Assembly (NCBI GenBank): GCA_028876395.1 | Contig: JAGWRX010000072.1 | Location: forward strand, 1 to 33,316 | Direction: 5' to 3' | DNA: 33,316 nucleotides | From: Acidobacteriota bacterium | GTDB lineage: Bacteria > Acidobacteriota > Terriglobia > Terriglobales > Acidobacteriaceae | In this document: positions 1 through 9,963 of the stretch, one piece after another | Layout: each line of letters begins with the position of its first letter | Numbering within the stretch: the first letter of the stretch is position 1 | Notes under the pieces: generated by a model | The model's database searches: none | Told to the model about the DNA's origin: nothing | The model's input: only the letters and a program-made list of their open reading frames with translations | Program-made: the position numbers and the translations under genes

Positions 1-2
1 TC

Positions 3-428
3 GAAAGCAAGGATGCCCTCGTGCTTGCTTACCTGGCAAACCGCGATCAAGCTCTTTGGGACTATCTCTCTCAGCCCACTCCCCCAAAGGATCTGCGCGA
101 GGCATTGATCAAATTCGAGCAGTATGCAAACTGGCCCGAAGTCATCGGCTGCCCGTTCCTGCGAATCGCATCCGAATACCCGGATACTGCCCACCCGTTC
201 CATCGCCTGGCGATCCAACACCAAAACAAAATTGTTGACTATCTAACCGACCTGCTTGAGCCCTTCGCAATCGACAGACGAGCGGCGGCAGCGGCGATAC
301 TGAGCGTCATCGATGGCGCCTTCTCCCTTCGAATGCTCTATGGGAATTCGAAGGTGGTTCCGATTCTCTCGTCCGCCGAGGCAGTCCTCAAGAGCTTTCA
401 GAGCGCGCGAGCTCAACGCCGCAGATGA
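3..428 (+). CDS. TetR/AcrR-family transcriptional regulator, C-terminal part (5' end outside window)
   Basis: The reading frame is open from the first codon boundary (position 3), so the gene starts upstream and its N-terminal helix-turn-helix is not visible. The 141 visible residues begin with ESKDALVLAYL, which is the usual join between the DNA-binding domain and the ligand-binding domain in TetR proteins. The block GCPFLRIASEYPD followed by a helical stretch with HPFHRLAIQHQ is typical of TetR C-terminal ligand-binding domains. Such proteins are cytoplasmic repressors that release DNA when they bind a small molecule. It is convergent with the cupin gene at 785-1180, so it is not obviously in the same unit as the redox genes, although it could act on them. 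The ligand is unknown. Its third positions look less GC-rich than those of the central genes. Confidence 0.8.
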   Translation, partial: ESKDALVLAYLANRDQALWDYLSQPTPPKDLREALIKFEQYANWPEVIGCPFLRIASEYPDTAHPFHRLAIQHQNKIVDYLTDLLEPFAIDRRAAAAAILSVIDGAFSLRMLYGNSKVVPILSSAEAVLKSFQSARAQRRR

Positions 429-784
429 TTGGGCCTATCCTTATGGAAGCCAAATCTCCTCATAAGCGCGTTAGGCAGGAACGGTCTGGATTCATGCAAT
501 ATCGCCAATTTGCTCATCGATACCCGGGTTGCAGAGGCGGCTGGTCGAGCTACGGGTGCGTGAGTGGGGTACACAATGCAGGTCCTTCGACTCGCTACGC
601 TCGCTCAGGATGACAGCAGATTGGGGAGCGCGGGTTCCCACCCTTTCCGCGGAAAGCGCGGAAAAGGATGGGGCACCTGCAAGTTTCATGGGTCAGGGAA
701 TAGGGAATAGAGAAGTCGTGCCCTGACACAAAACATTCCGGCGGCGAGTCGATCCGCAGCCTTTGAAGCTCTTGCCTCTGCCTA
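429..784. other. Non-coding stretch with repeats between convergent genes
   Basis: No convincing gene lies in these 356 bases; the short open frames have no family features. The stretch holds a composite palindromic repeat (577-681, listed separately) and a small tandem repeat of AGGGAAT (two copies, 695-708). It separates the TetR gene from the convergent cupin gene. No clear T-tailed terminator hairpin is visible, though the 637-677 hairpin could slow RNA polymerase. Confidence 0.6.
577..681. repeat. Composite palindromic intergenic repeat bounded by TGCAGGT/ACCTGCA
   Basis: The 105-base element begins with TGCAGGT (577-583) and ends with its reverse complement ACCTGCA (675-681). Its left part contains TCCTTCGACTCGCTACGC followed by TCGCTCAGGATGAC, a repeat seen widely in bacterial intergenic DNA. 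Its right part (637-677) is an imperfect hairpin: CCCACCCTTT pairs with AAAGGATGGG around a TTTCCGCGGAAA palindrome, followed by GCACC. The TCCCA...TGGGGCACC frame recurs at 11411-11445. It is probably a REP/BIME-like repeat; copy number cannot be judged from one window. Confidence 0.6.
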
Positions 785-1180
785 CTAGCCGCCGTACTGC
801 TGGTCGCTTACCTGCTCCATCCAATCGACGGTTTTGCCATTCTGCTTTTCCTGGATGGCGATGTGGGTCATGGCCGTGGTTTGCGCGGCTCCGTGCCAGT
901 GCTTCTCGCCCGGCGCGAACCAGATGACATCGCCGGGGCGTATCTCCTCGATGGGGCCGCCCCAGCGCTGCGCGCGGCCGCAGCCGGAGGTGACGACGAG
1001 TGTTTGTCCGAGCGGATGCGTGTGCCACGCGGTGCGCGCGCCGGGCTCGAAGGTGACGCTGGCGCCGACGGCGCGCGCAGGCTCGGGCGCGTCAAACAGC
1101 ATGTCAACGCGCACCGTGCCGGTGAAGTAGTCTGCCGGCCCCTTGCCTGAGGGCTGGGAGCCGATTCGCTTGATCTCCAT
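785..1180 (-). CDS. Cupin-fold protein, manganese (R)-hydroxynitrile-lyase-like
   Basis: A 131-residue single-domain cupin. The cupin motif with H53, H55 and Q59 (in [10 protein letters not shown]) plus H94 (in GEKHWHGA) gives the 3-His/1-Gln metal site, and H106 sits at the catalytic position described for the Granulicella tundricola enzyme GtHNL. A40, V42 and Q110, positions known from engineering of that enzyme, are also the wild-type residues here. From memory the protein is closely similar to GtHNL and its Acidobacterium capsulatum counterpart, which reversibly split cyanohydrins into aldehyde and HCN in vitro with Mn. The natural substrate is not settled; it could serve aldehyde or electrophile detoxification. 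The start is supported by GGAGGAG 7 bases upstream. It lies 49 bases after the MDR gene on the same strand and probably closes that transcription unit. It has no signal peptide, so it is cytoplasmic. Confidence 0.88.
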   Translation of the reverse strand: MEIKRIGSQPSGKGPADYFTGTVRVDMLFDAPEPARAVGASVTFEPGARTAWHTHPLGQTLVVTSGCGRAQRWGGPIEEIRPGDVIWFAPGEKHWHGAAQTTAMTHIAIQEKQNGKTVDWMEQVSDQQYGG

Positions 1181-1229
1181 TGTTGCTCTCCTCCAACCGA
1201 TTCGATGTCAGCCCCGGAAGCGGCCATTG

Positions 1230-2237
1230 TCACGGGACGGTGATCACGACCCTGCCCATTTGCTGATTTGACTCAACGTATTTGTAAGCGTCCACGGTCC
1301 GCTCGAGAGGAAAGGTCGTTGCGACCTTCGGGACGAAGCGGCCGTCGGCGACGCGATCAAAGATGTACTGCTTCGCTGCCGCGGCGGCCTGCGGGTTCCG
1401 GAGGATTTCGCTCACCGTATATCCGCGCAGGGTGAGGCCCTTGCCAAGGACTGCAACGACAGGGAACGGCGTGGGCTGGCCGGAAAGCCGCCCGTACTCG
1501 ATGATGATTCCGCCTGGTGCAGACGCCGCCGCGAGTTGCTCCAGAAATGGCCCGCCGAGGGGATCGAACGTGACTTGAACTCCCTTACCGTTGGTGATTT
1601 CGTTTATCCGGCTCTGGTAGTCTTCCTCTCCCGTGACGATTACGTGATGCGCACCTAGGGAGAGCAATTCCTGCTTCTTTGCTGAGGTGCGAGTCACCGC
1701 AATGGCTGTTGCGCCCGCATCCCGCACAAACTCAATGGCGGCGAGGCCAACGCTTGATCCTCCAGCGGGGATCGAAACGTAGTCATCCGGCTGGATGGGC
1801 GCAATGGAAACGAGTGCGCCGTACGCTGTGAGATACGGTATCCAGAAGAAGGCCGCCTGCGCAGTGGTCAGATTCGAAGGGTACTCAGCAATTGCGCCGA
1901 CGGGGACGACTGCCTCCTCGCCGAGCGCGCCGTAACGGTTTTGATCGAATCCGGGAACGGTGGAGACGCGCTTGCCGATCCACGAGCGGTCGACCCCCTC
2001 GCCGACCGCTTCAACGACACCCGCTACTTCGTAGCCGAGCCGCGTCGGGAGCTTGGGCTGTACGATGCCGTGGCCACTGTAGTGCTGGCCGCTCATGAAG
2101 GTGAACTGATCGCGATTCACGCCTGCGGCTTCAACGCGTAGGCGGACCTCTCCGGAACCGGGCTGCTGGGAAGGTGCATCTTCGACTTTGAGATTTTCAG
2201 GCCCTCCGAACTGATACAGGCGAACAATCCTTGGCAT
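1230..2237 (-). CDS. Zinc-independent medium-chain dehydrogenase/reductase (quinone oxidoreductase-like)
   Basis: 335 residues with an N-terminal GroES-like domain (about 10-125) and a Rossmann domain (about 130-335). The nucleotide-binding turn is AGGSSVG (158-164). The zinc ligands of alcohol dehydrogenases are absent: the usual GHE is GYE (68-70) and the usual Cys in the AAGVNRDQ segment is Asn. That places it with QOR/zeta-crystallin-type NADPH reductases that reduce quinones or activated double bonds. The pattern TFDPLGG and the final MGRVVITVP are typical of the family. The start is supported by GAGGG 7 bases upstream. It is upstream of the cupin gene and downstream of the IorB-type gene, separated from the latter by 233 bases containing a perfect palindrome at 2344-2359. 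The substrate is unknown, with unsaturated aldehydes or ketones a fair guess from context. Confidence 0.85.
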   Translation of the reverse strand: MPRIVRLYQFGGPENLKVEDAPSQQPGSGEVRLRVEAAGVNRDQFTFMSGQHYSGHGIVQPKLPTRLGYEVAGVVEAVGEGVDRSWIGKRVSTVPGFDQNRYGALGEEAVVPVGAIAEYPSNLTTAQAAFFWIPYLTAYGALVSIAPIQPDDYVSIPAGGSSVGLAAIEFVRDAGATAIAVTRTSAKKQELLSLGAHHVIVTGEEDYQSRINEITNGKGVQVTFDPLGGPFLEQLAAASAPGGIIIEYGRLSGQPTPFPVVAVLGKGLTLRGYTVSEILRNPQAAAAAKQYIFDRVADGRFVPKVATTFPLERTVDAYKYVESNQQMGRVVITVP

Positions 2238-2343
2238 TCACTTTCCCTCGCTTATTCCTGTTTTGCGCTTCTTCGTTTCTTGACTCGTGTTTCCGTTGAA
2301 TTTCCAGGCGACCTTTTGGCTTTTCTGTTTCACAGACAGCTCA

Positions 2344-2359
2344 AACCGGCATGCCGGTT
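2344..2359. promoter_or_regulatory. 16-base perfect palindrome, possible operator
   Basis: AACCGGCATGCCGGTT is a perfect palindrome about 106 bases upstream of the MDR gene start (2237) and downstream of the IorB-type stop (2471). Length and symmetry fit a TetR- or MarR-type operator, and a TetR gene lies at the window edge. Direct evidence for binding is lacking. Confidence 0.35.
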
Positions 2360-2470
2360 CCGGACCACTGTTGCCCCGCACGCGCGTTTGCTGACGAGCA
2401 GCGCGAACACCTCCGCCTGGTTCTTCACACAAATGTCCAAGCGAAGAGAGCATCCGCTGCTGATGTCCGG

Positions 2471-4825
2471 CTACGTCCTCAAAACAGCCTGCACGTACGC
2501 GGGCTTCATCGGGAGCCGCCGAATCGCCTTCCCGGTTGCGTCGTGGAAGGCTGCTGCAATTGCCGGCGCGGCGAGAGCGTTCGCGGCTTCAGAACCTCCG
2601 CCGTAAGCGCCGACTTTCGGATTGTGGATCAACTCAACTTTGATCTCAGGTATGTCCGCCATTGTAAGGATGGGATAGCTAACCCAGTCATCCTGTGTGA
2701 TGCCGCTCTCATCAAACGTCACCTCTTCGAGCAGCGCAATGCTGATTCCCATCATCGCGCCGCCTTCAACCTGCCGCTTCAACTGCATCGGATTGATGAC
2801 GATGCCAGGATCGACGGCCAGCGCGCACTTCTCCACCGCAATCGCACCCGTGCTGGGCGTTACTGCAATGTGGCAAACGCACGCCCAGTAGGTTCCATCA
2901 CGAAGCATCAGCGACACTCCGCGGCCGCGGACGGGCGTCGATCCCACGGAAACAGCATCCGGCCGTGGCGAAGGCCGTGTGTCCCATCCGGATGCCTCGC
3001 GCACAGCCTTCAGCACGCCGATGGCGCGCTCTTCCCTGGTGTTGTTGATGCGGAACTGGATGGCATCCACGCCTGCAAGCGCTGCCGCTTCACTGATGGC
3101 CAGTTCGCGCGGGTAGTTCTGCTGGAACTGCACCGGCGTGCGCATGCTGTGATCGCGGAGACCCACGGCAATCGGCGAGGCCTTCTGGCCCACCTGGAAG
3201 GTGCCATGACCGCGCTCGATCACATGGGGAGCCTCAGCGTAGAGCCAATCGTCTGAGATGTTGTTGGCTGTGGAGGTGATGAAATCGCCATGGACGTCGG
3301 GAGCCGGCATGGTGGGCAGCCCGGCGAGGACCGCACCAACCGGCCGATCGTCCTGCATGGGAGGCATGAAGTGGTCAATTTGGTAGGCTGCGAGCTTGCC
3401 CTGGTCGTCGACCGCGAGTTCGACGTCGGAGAATGAGACCGGCGATTGCGTGGACCACTGCATGTCGTCGGCGCGCATCCATTGCACGCGGACTGGTTTG
3501 CCGACGGCCTGCGACAAGATAACCGCCTCGTCTTCCGCTCCCGCATTTCCACCGTTCGATCTTCCGTAATGTCCAGGCCCCGGATAAATGTGCACGATCA
3601 CGTGATCGATCGAGGTGCCGAGCATCTTGGCAATCTCGCCGCGCAGTTCCTGAGGATTCTGGTTGTGCGTATGGACGTGCACCATCCCGTCCGCCTTCAC
3701 ATCGCCAACAGCCATGGTTGGGCCGATAGGCGCGTGCTTCATGTACGACATTTGATATGTGGCGGAAAGCTTCCTGTGTGCCGATGCGAGCACCGGGCCC
3801 ACATCTCCTTTGGTTGCGCCGCTCTTCATCACTGGCGTGGATTTCCAATCGGCATCGTTCCGCAGGTGCTCGTACAGTTTCGTGTTGCCCGGCAGTCCCT
3901 TCCAATCCGTCCACCGGGTGCCGTCGGCAACCTGCAGGGCGGCCTGGATTGCTTCCCACTCCGTGGGCGCGACCACTCCAACCAAATTGCCCTTCACGAT
4001 GACTTGCGAATTAGGAAACCTGGCTTTGTCCAGCTTGCCAGCCGAGACCAGGGTCGAGCCGAGCGTCTTGGGATGCACCACGCGCCCATGCACCATGCCC
4101 GGGAGGTGCACATCGGTCACCCAGGTTTCCCTGGCCGCCACCTTCGAAGCGATGACGGAATTCTTGAAGGACTTGCCGATGACCGTGTACTCGCTGACCG
4201 GTTTCATCGGTGGATTCCCCTCGACGCTCAACCCGATGATGTTTGTCAGATCTCCTCGGACGGGAATCGTAAGGTTCAACTCCTGACCCTTGATCAGGTC
4301 GCCGTAGGAGATGCTCTTGCCGTTCGCCGAGACGACGCCGTCCTTTACGGACAGCTTGTCTTTCTCCGCTCCGAGTTTCTTTGAAGCAAGATCGAGCAGT
4401 GCCTGATAGGTATACGCAGCCACCTTGCGGAGGTTAGGTGTTCCCCGGCCGAGGAAATCGAAGGAACCGCCACCATCGGGCGTGCGATCGGTATCTCCTG
4501 ACACGACCGTGGTGATGGCCTCGAAGGGCATGCTCAGCTCTTCCGCCACAATCTGCCGATAAGCCGTAAAAACCGTGCCCTGCCCGAAGTCGTTCTTCCC
4601 GGTGCGAATCAGCACTGTGTTGTCCGGGTGAATCTCGATCCATGAACTGGGGAGCGCGGGATCGAGGGAGTTCTTCGCTATCGTCGCCTTGGGGGTATCG
4701 CCCTTCAAGGGCGCTGTGCCAACCATGCTGATGCCCACGGCGAGCATGCCGCCGGTCTTCACAAACTGGCGGCGCGTCAGGGTCGCTCCAAACACATCGA
4801 CAGGCTTGTTGCTTTTGGTCGCCAT
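2471..4825 (-). CDS. Xanthine-dehydrogenase-family molybdopterin-binding subunit, Tat-exported (IorB type)
   Basis: 784 residues. The N-terminus carries a twin-arginine signal: TRRQFVK (R18, R19) followed by a hydrophobic stretch ending near residue 38, so the folded, cofactor-loaded protein should act in the periplasm. The rest matches the molybdenum-cofactor-binding subunit of the isoquinoline 1-oxidoreductase/aldehyde dehydrogenase group: GKNDFGQGT and GPGHYGRSNGGNAG (cofactor contacts) and, near the C-terminus, GGGSEAANALAAPA, whose Glu (about 746) aligns with the catalytic Glu of GxGE...AP. Such enzymes hydroxylate N-heterocycles or oxidise aldehydes using water. Its gene follows the 2Fe-2S subunit by 3 bases, with the ribosome binding site GGGGAGG inside the end of that gene, so the two are translated together. 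The substrate cannot be read from sequence. Aldehyde oxidation fits the neighbouring reductases. Confidence 0.88.
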   Translation of the reverse strand: MATKSNKPVDVFGATLTRRQFVKTGGMLAVGISMVGTAPLKGDTPKATIAKNSLDPALPSSWIEIHPDNTVLIRTGKNDFGQGTVFTAYRQIVAEELSMPFEAITTVVSGDTDRTPDGGGSFDFLGRGTPNLRKVAAYTYQALLDLASKKLGAEKDKLSVKDGVVSANGKSISYGDLIKGQELNLTIPVRGDLTNIIGLSVEGNPPMKPVSEYTVIGKSFKNSVIASKVAARETWVTDVHLPGMVHGRVVHPKTLGSTLVSAGKLDKARFPNSQVIVKGNLVGVVAPTEWEAIQAALQVADGTRWTDWKGLPGNTKLYEHLRNDADWKSTPVMKSGATKGDVGPVLASAHRKLSATYQMSYMKHAPIGPTMAVGDVKADGMVHVHTHNQNPQELRGEIAKMLGTSIDHVIVHIYPGPGHYGRSNGGNAGAEDEAVILSQAVGKPVRVQWMRADDMQWSTQSPVSFSDVELAVDDQGKLAAYQIDHFMPPMQDDRPVGAVLAGLPTMPAPDVHGDFITSTANNISDDWLYAEAPHVIERGHGTFQVGQKASPIAVGLRDHSMRTPVQFQQNYPRELAISEAAALAGVDAIQFRINNTREERAIGVLKAVREASGWDTRPSPRPDAVSVGSTPVRGRGVSLMLRDGTYWACVCHIAVTPSTGAIAVEKCALAVDPGIVINPMQLKRQVEGGAMMGISIALLEEVTFDESGITQDDWVSYPILTMADIPEIKVELIHNPKVGAYGGGSEAANALAAPAIAAAFHDATGKAIRRLPMKPAYVQAVLRT

Positions 4826-4828
4826 CGC

Positions 4829-5353
4829 TTACCTCCCCTTCGCCATCAGCGTGGCAGCGCGCTGCACAGCTTCGATAATCGCGGTATAGGTTCCACAGCG
4901 GCAGAGATTGGGTGATACTCCGGAAGTGGTGTAGGCCTCTTTGATTTGCTTCAGAGTCGGATTCGGATTGCTCTCGAGCAGTTCGGTGGCCTTGATCATC
5001 ATTCCGTTCTGGCAGAATCCGCACTGAGGAGTTTGTTCTTCGATCCAGGCTTGCTGCACCGGGTGAAGCGTGCTCTTGGCCTCCTCAGCCGAGAGGCCCT
5101 TGTGCTTCGCCCACCTTGCAGGAAGACCTTCGAGCGTGGTGATTTCCTGGTTGGGGGCAACGTCCGAGAGGGCAGTAAGGCAGGAGCGCACTTCCTTGCC
5201 GTCGATCAGAACGGAACAGGCTCCGCACTGCGCCAGTCCGCAACCAAATTGCGGACCCGTAAGCTGGAGATCGTTGCGCAGCACATAAAGAAGCGGAGTG
5301 TCGCCCGGCGCCTGAACCTCTCGCCGCGCGCCATTCACAGTGATCGTTGCCAT
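4829..5353 (-). CDS. (2Fe-2S)-binding subunit of molybdenum hydroxylase (IorA type)
   Basis: 174 residues with both iron-sulfur domains of the family. The N-terminal plant-ferredoxin-like domain has C38, C43, C46 and C58 (GCGLAQCGACSVLIDG). The C-terminal helical domain has C111, C114, C151 and C153 (CGFCQNG and NLCRCGTY). All eight ligands are present. The subunit passes electrons from the molybdenum centre of the partner at 2471-4825 to an outside acceptor. It has no signal peptide, so it is probably exported with the partner through the partner's Tat signal. AAGGAGG 6 bases before the ATG supports the start. No FAD subunit or cytochrome c gene lies beside the pair, so the electron acceptor is unknown. 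Confidence 0.9.
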   Translation of the reverse strand: MATITVNGARREVQAPGDTPLLYVLRNDLQLTGPQFGCGLAQCGACSVLIDGKEVRSCLTALSDVAPNQEITTLEGLPARWAKHKGLSAEEAKSTLHPVQQAWIEEQTPQCGFCQNGMMIKATELLESNPNPTLKQIKEAYTTSGVSPNLCRCGTYTAIIEAVQRAATLMAKGR

Positions 5354-5572
5354 AGAGAACCTCCTTCAAATGCGCATTCCGAATTCAGAAGACTCTGTTG
5401 CTTGAAAAACCTCTATTGCTTGCGCCCCGGTGAGCAATCCTACTCCCTGAACCGGACAAAACGATACGCCAACTCCGGTCCTCCTGAGCCCCCGTATGCA
5501 AATTGACCGGCACGTGCACGATGGGCGAGTTCTCTCCGGGTGCTGCACGTATCGCTTGATATTTCCCTGGTC

Positions 5573-6514
5573 TCAGGCTCTCTTCTTCCAGTACTCCATC
5601 GTGGGGCCGGTGTACACGCCCGCGCCGGCGATGGCTCTCTTCCGGACATCCGCCATCTCTTCGGCAGTCATCTTCCTCAAGCCCTGGACAGCGCGGATAT
5701 TGTCTTCCATCTGTCCTTGCGTAGCTGCGCCGCAGATGGCCACGTGCACGCCCGGCTGGCTCAGCGCGTACCTCAGGCATTCGGTCGGGTTGAGAGATCG
5801 CAGCAGGAACGCCTTGCCGAACACCTTGATTGCCTGCGTGCCGACGCCGCGTTCGATTGCCGCAGGGAGAGCTGTCTTTTCAAAGCTCAGATAAGCGTGG
5901 TCCGCTGCGTGAATCGGCATCATGACTGTGTCCCATTTGTCGCAGGCCTTCAGCAGCGCGGCGTGGACCTCGGGATCATAATGTCCGGTAAAGCCGATGA
6001 AGCGGCATTTGCCGGCCTTCTTTGCAGCTTCGAACGCCTCCATCGCCCCGCCGGGAGCGAGGATCTTGTCGATGTCCTCGTGGCTCTGGACCGCGTGGAC
6101 CTGCCAGAGATCCACGTAATCGGTCTTCAGCAGACGGAAGGAGGTTTCCAACTCCTCATTTGCTTCCTTCGCTGTGCGCTTGACAGTTTTCGTGGTGAGG
6201 AAGACGTTCTTGCGTACCCCCTGCAGACCAATGCCGTAGGCTTCTTCGGCACGTCCGTCCCAGTAGAGGCGCGAACAATCGAAGTAATTCACGCCGAGGT
6301 CATATACCGTGCGGACGTACGCCGCCGCTGACTGAACATCCGGATGGAGGTCCATCCGGGCACCGCCCTGTGCAATGACGCTGACCTGAATGCCGGTCTT
6401 GCCGAAGGTCGTGGTAGGAATGTCTCCCGCCTTGACCTTCTCAGACTCCGCAAGAGTTCCGGCGAGGGATGCGGCGGCGATTGCGCCGCCTGCGAATGAC
6501 CTTCTGCTCATCAT
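5573..6514 (-). CDS. Aldo/keto reductase with Tat signal peptide
   Basis: 313 residues. It begins with SRRSFAGG (R4, R5) and an Ala-rich hydrophobic segment to about residue 22, a Tat-type signal, so the enzyme is probably periplasmic. The mature part is an aldo/keto reductase barrel with the catalytic tetrad D79 (in NYFDCSRLY), Y84, K109 (TTK) and H140 (WQVH). Family members reduce aldehydes and ketones with NAD(P)H. An exported NAD(P)H-dependent enzyme is puzzling unless the cofactor is bound before export. GGAGGG 5 bases upstream supports the first of two adjacent ATG codons. It lies 218 bases upstream of the IorA-type gene and 110 bases downstream of the second reductase, all on one strand. 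Confidence 0.85.
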   Translation of the reverse strand: MMSRRSFAGGAIAAASLAGTLAESEKVKAGDIPTTTFGKTGIQVSVIAQGGARMDLHPDVQSAAAYVRTVYDLGVNYFDCSRLYWDGRAEEAYGIGLQGVRKNVFLTTKTVKRTAKEANEELETSFRLLKTDYVDLWQVHAVQSHEDIDKILAPGGAMEAFEAAKKAGKCRFIGFTGHYDPEVHAALLKACDKWDTVMMPIHAADHAYLSFEKTALPAAIERGVGTQAIKVFGKAFLLRSLNPTECLRYALSQPGVHVAICGAATQGQMEDNIRAVQGLRKMTAEEMADVRKRAIAGAGVYTGPTMEYWKKRA

Positions 6515-6624
6515 GTTCTCCCTCCGCTTGAAGCGACTTCCTCGTGGCCGGTGTGCGTTGGCCTTGAGATTAAAGGCCTGCTGCGGTGGCCTGAATGTGG
6601 CTGCAGACCACCGCCTTGTGTCGC

Positions 6625-8756
<2,132 letters not shown>

Positions 8757-8977
8757 GAAGTTACCTTGGCCTTTTCTGCGGATGTGGATATGAACGATGC
8801 GGAATCGTGCGCGCAGGGCACGCGAGCATCACACTCCAGAGACTACGGAAGAGTGCCGCGGGAGCGGTATCCTGATCCTGCCGATTTATTGCCTAATTCT
8901 CTTGGCGTACAGATTTTTGTGCATGCCGTGCCGGGATCAGCGATAGGCTGGATGCAAGCGAACAATGCGAGGCTCAC
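8757..8977. promoter_or_regulatory. Divergent promoter region between aldehyde reductase and AraC regulator
   Basis: This 221-base spacer must hold the promoters of both outward-facing genes. Two matching arms, CTGATCC (8872-8878) and GGATCAG (8934-8940), flank an AT-richer core and could be regulator half-sites. No confident -35/-10 pair can be assigned. Confidence 0.4.
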
Positions 8978-9922
8978 GTGGCAAAACAGAGAGTTGAACG
9001 CGAGAAACCGCCGGCACGGCTGGAGGAGATGCGGATTGAGCTGGCCCGCAGGATCGCCGCACACGCGCGCGCGGAAGGAGACACCTTCACTGAGGTACCC
9101 GGCCTGATGCTCTACCGCCGATCGGCGCCCACAGCGTGCGCTTCGGCAACCTACGAGCCCGGCCTGGTGGTTTTCGTCCAGGGACAAAAGCGCATCAACC
9201 TCGGGGGCTCGACGTACCTGTGCGACGAGTCAAATTTTCTGCTGACCTCGGTCGATCTGCCGGTCGTGAGCCAGGTGATTCGCGCCACGGAGAAGGAGCC
9301 GATTCTTGCCTTGCTGCTCAAGCTCGAAATGCCGGTCGTCCGGGAGATTCTGAGCCAGGACGAGTTTCATGTGGCGGAGGAGTCCACCGGCCCCCGCGGC
9401 ATGACGATTGGCACGACGTCGGCGGAACTGTTGGGCGCATGTATCCGCCTGCTGGATCTTATTGACGCGCCCCGTGACATTCCGTTTCTCAGCAACCTGA
9501 TCCAGCGTGAAGTTATCTACCGCTTGCTTTGCAGCCCGCAGGGAAAGCATCTCCGGGCCATCGCCACGCTGGGCGAGCAGAGCCACCGGACGGCCAAGGT
9601 GATTGAATGGCTGAGGGTGAACTACGCGAAGCCCCTGCGCGTGGAGGAACTCGCGGCCATTGCGCGGATGGGCGTTTCGACGCTGCACCATCAGTTTCGC
9701 TCCCTGACCGCGATGAGTCCGCTGCAATACCAGAAGCAGCTTCGGCTGCACGTGGCCAGAGAGCGCATGCTCAATGAGGGCCTGGATGCCGCGAGCGCCG
9801 CCTTCGAGGTGGGCTATGAGAGCGCCAGCCAGTTCAACCGCGAGTACAGCAGGTTCTTTGGGCAGCCGCCGATGCGGGATGTCAAGGCGCGCCGGTATGC
9901 GAGCGCCGTACCAGCGCGCTGA
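8978..9922 (+). CDS. AraC-family transcriptional activator with AraC_N domain
   Basis: 314 residues from a GTG start with GAGG 5 bases upstream; an in-frame ATG at 9029 is an alternative. Residues about 30-195 form the N-terminal ligand-binding domain of the AraC_N family (VPGLMLYRRSAPT, YEPGLVVFVQGQKRI). The C-terminal part (about 210-305) has two helix-turn-helix motifs: RVEELAAIARMGVSTLHHQF and the typical AAFEVGYESASQFNREYSRFFG. The same domain type occurs in E. coli YqhC, which senses aldehydes and switches on the reductases YqhD and DkgA. Here it is divergent from an aldehyde reductase and two aldo/keto reductases, so the same role is likely. It ends 41 bases before the convergent porin gene. 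Confidence 0.88.
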   Translation: MAKQRVEREKPPARLEEMRIELARRIAAHARAEGDTFTEVPGLMLYRRSAPTACASATYEPGLVVFVQGQKRINLGGSTYLCDESNFLLTSVDLPVVSQVIRATEKEPILALLLKLEMPVVREILSQDEFHVAEESTGPRGMTIGTTSAELLGACIRLLDLIDAPRDIPFLSNLIQREVIYRLLCSPQGKHLRAIATLGEQSHRTAKVIEWLRVNYAKPLRVEELAAIARMGVSTLHHQFRSLTAMSPLQYQKQLRLHVARERMLNEGLDAASAAFEVGYESASQFNREYSRFFGQPPMRDVKARRYASAVPAR

Positions 9923-9963
9923 CAGCAGCGCGGCCATTCCCTTGGGGACTGACGTGATGGGCC

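Noticed and set aside
492..689. Small frame on the minus strand containing ILSERSESKDL
   Set aside because: This peptide is the well-known false translation of an intergenic repeat, so it marks the repeat rather than a gene.
2351..3256. 301-codon open frame on the plus strand
   Set aside because: It overlaps the IorB-type gene in antisense and shows no recognisable domain. The sense frame has clear cofactor motifs.
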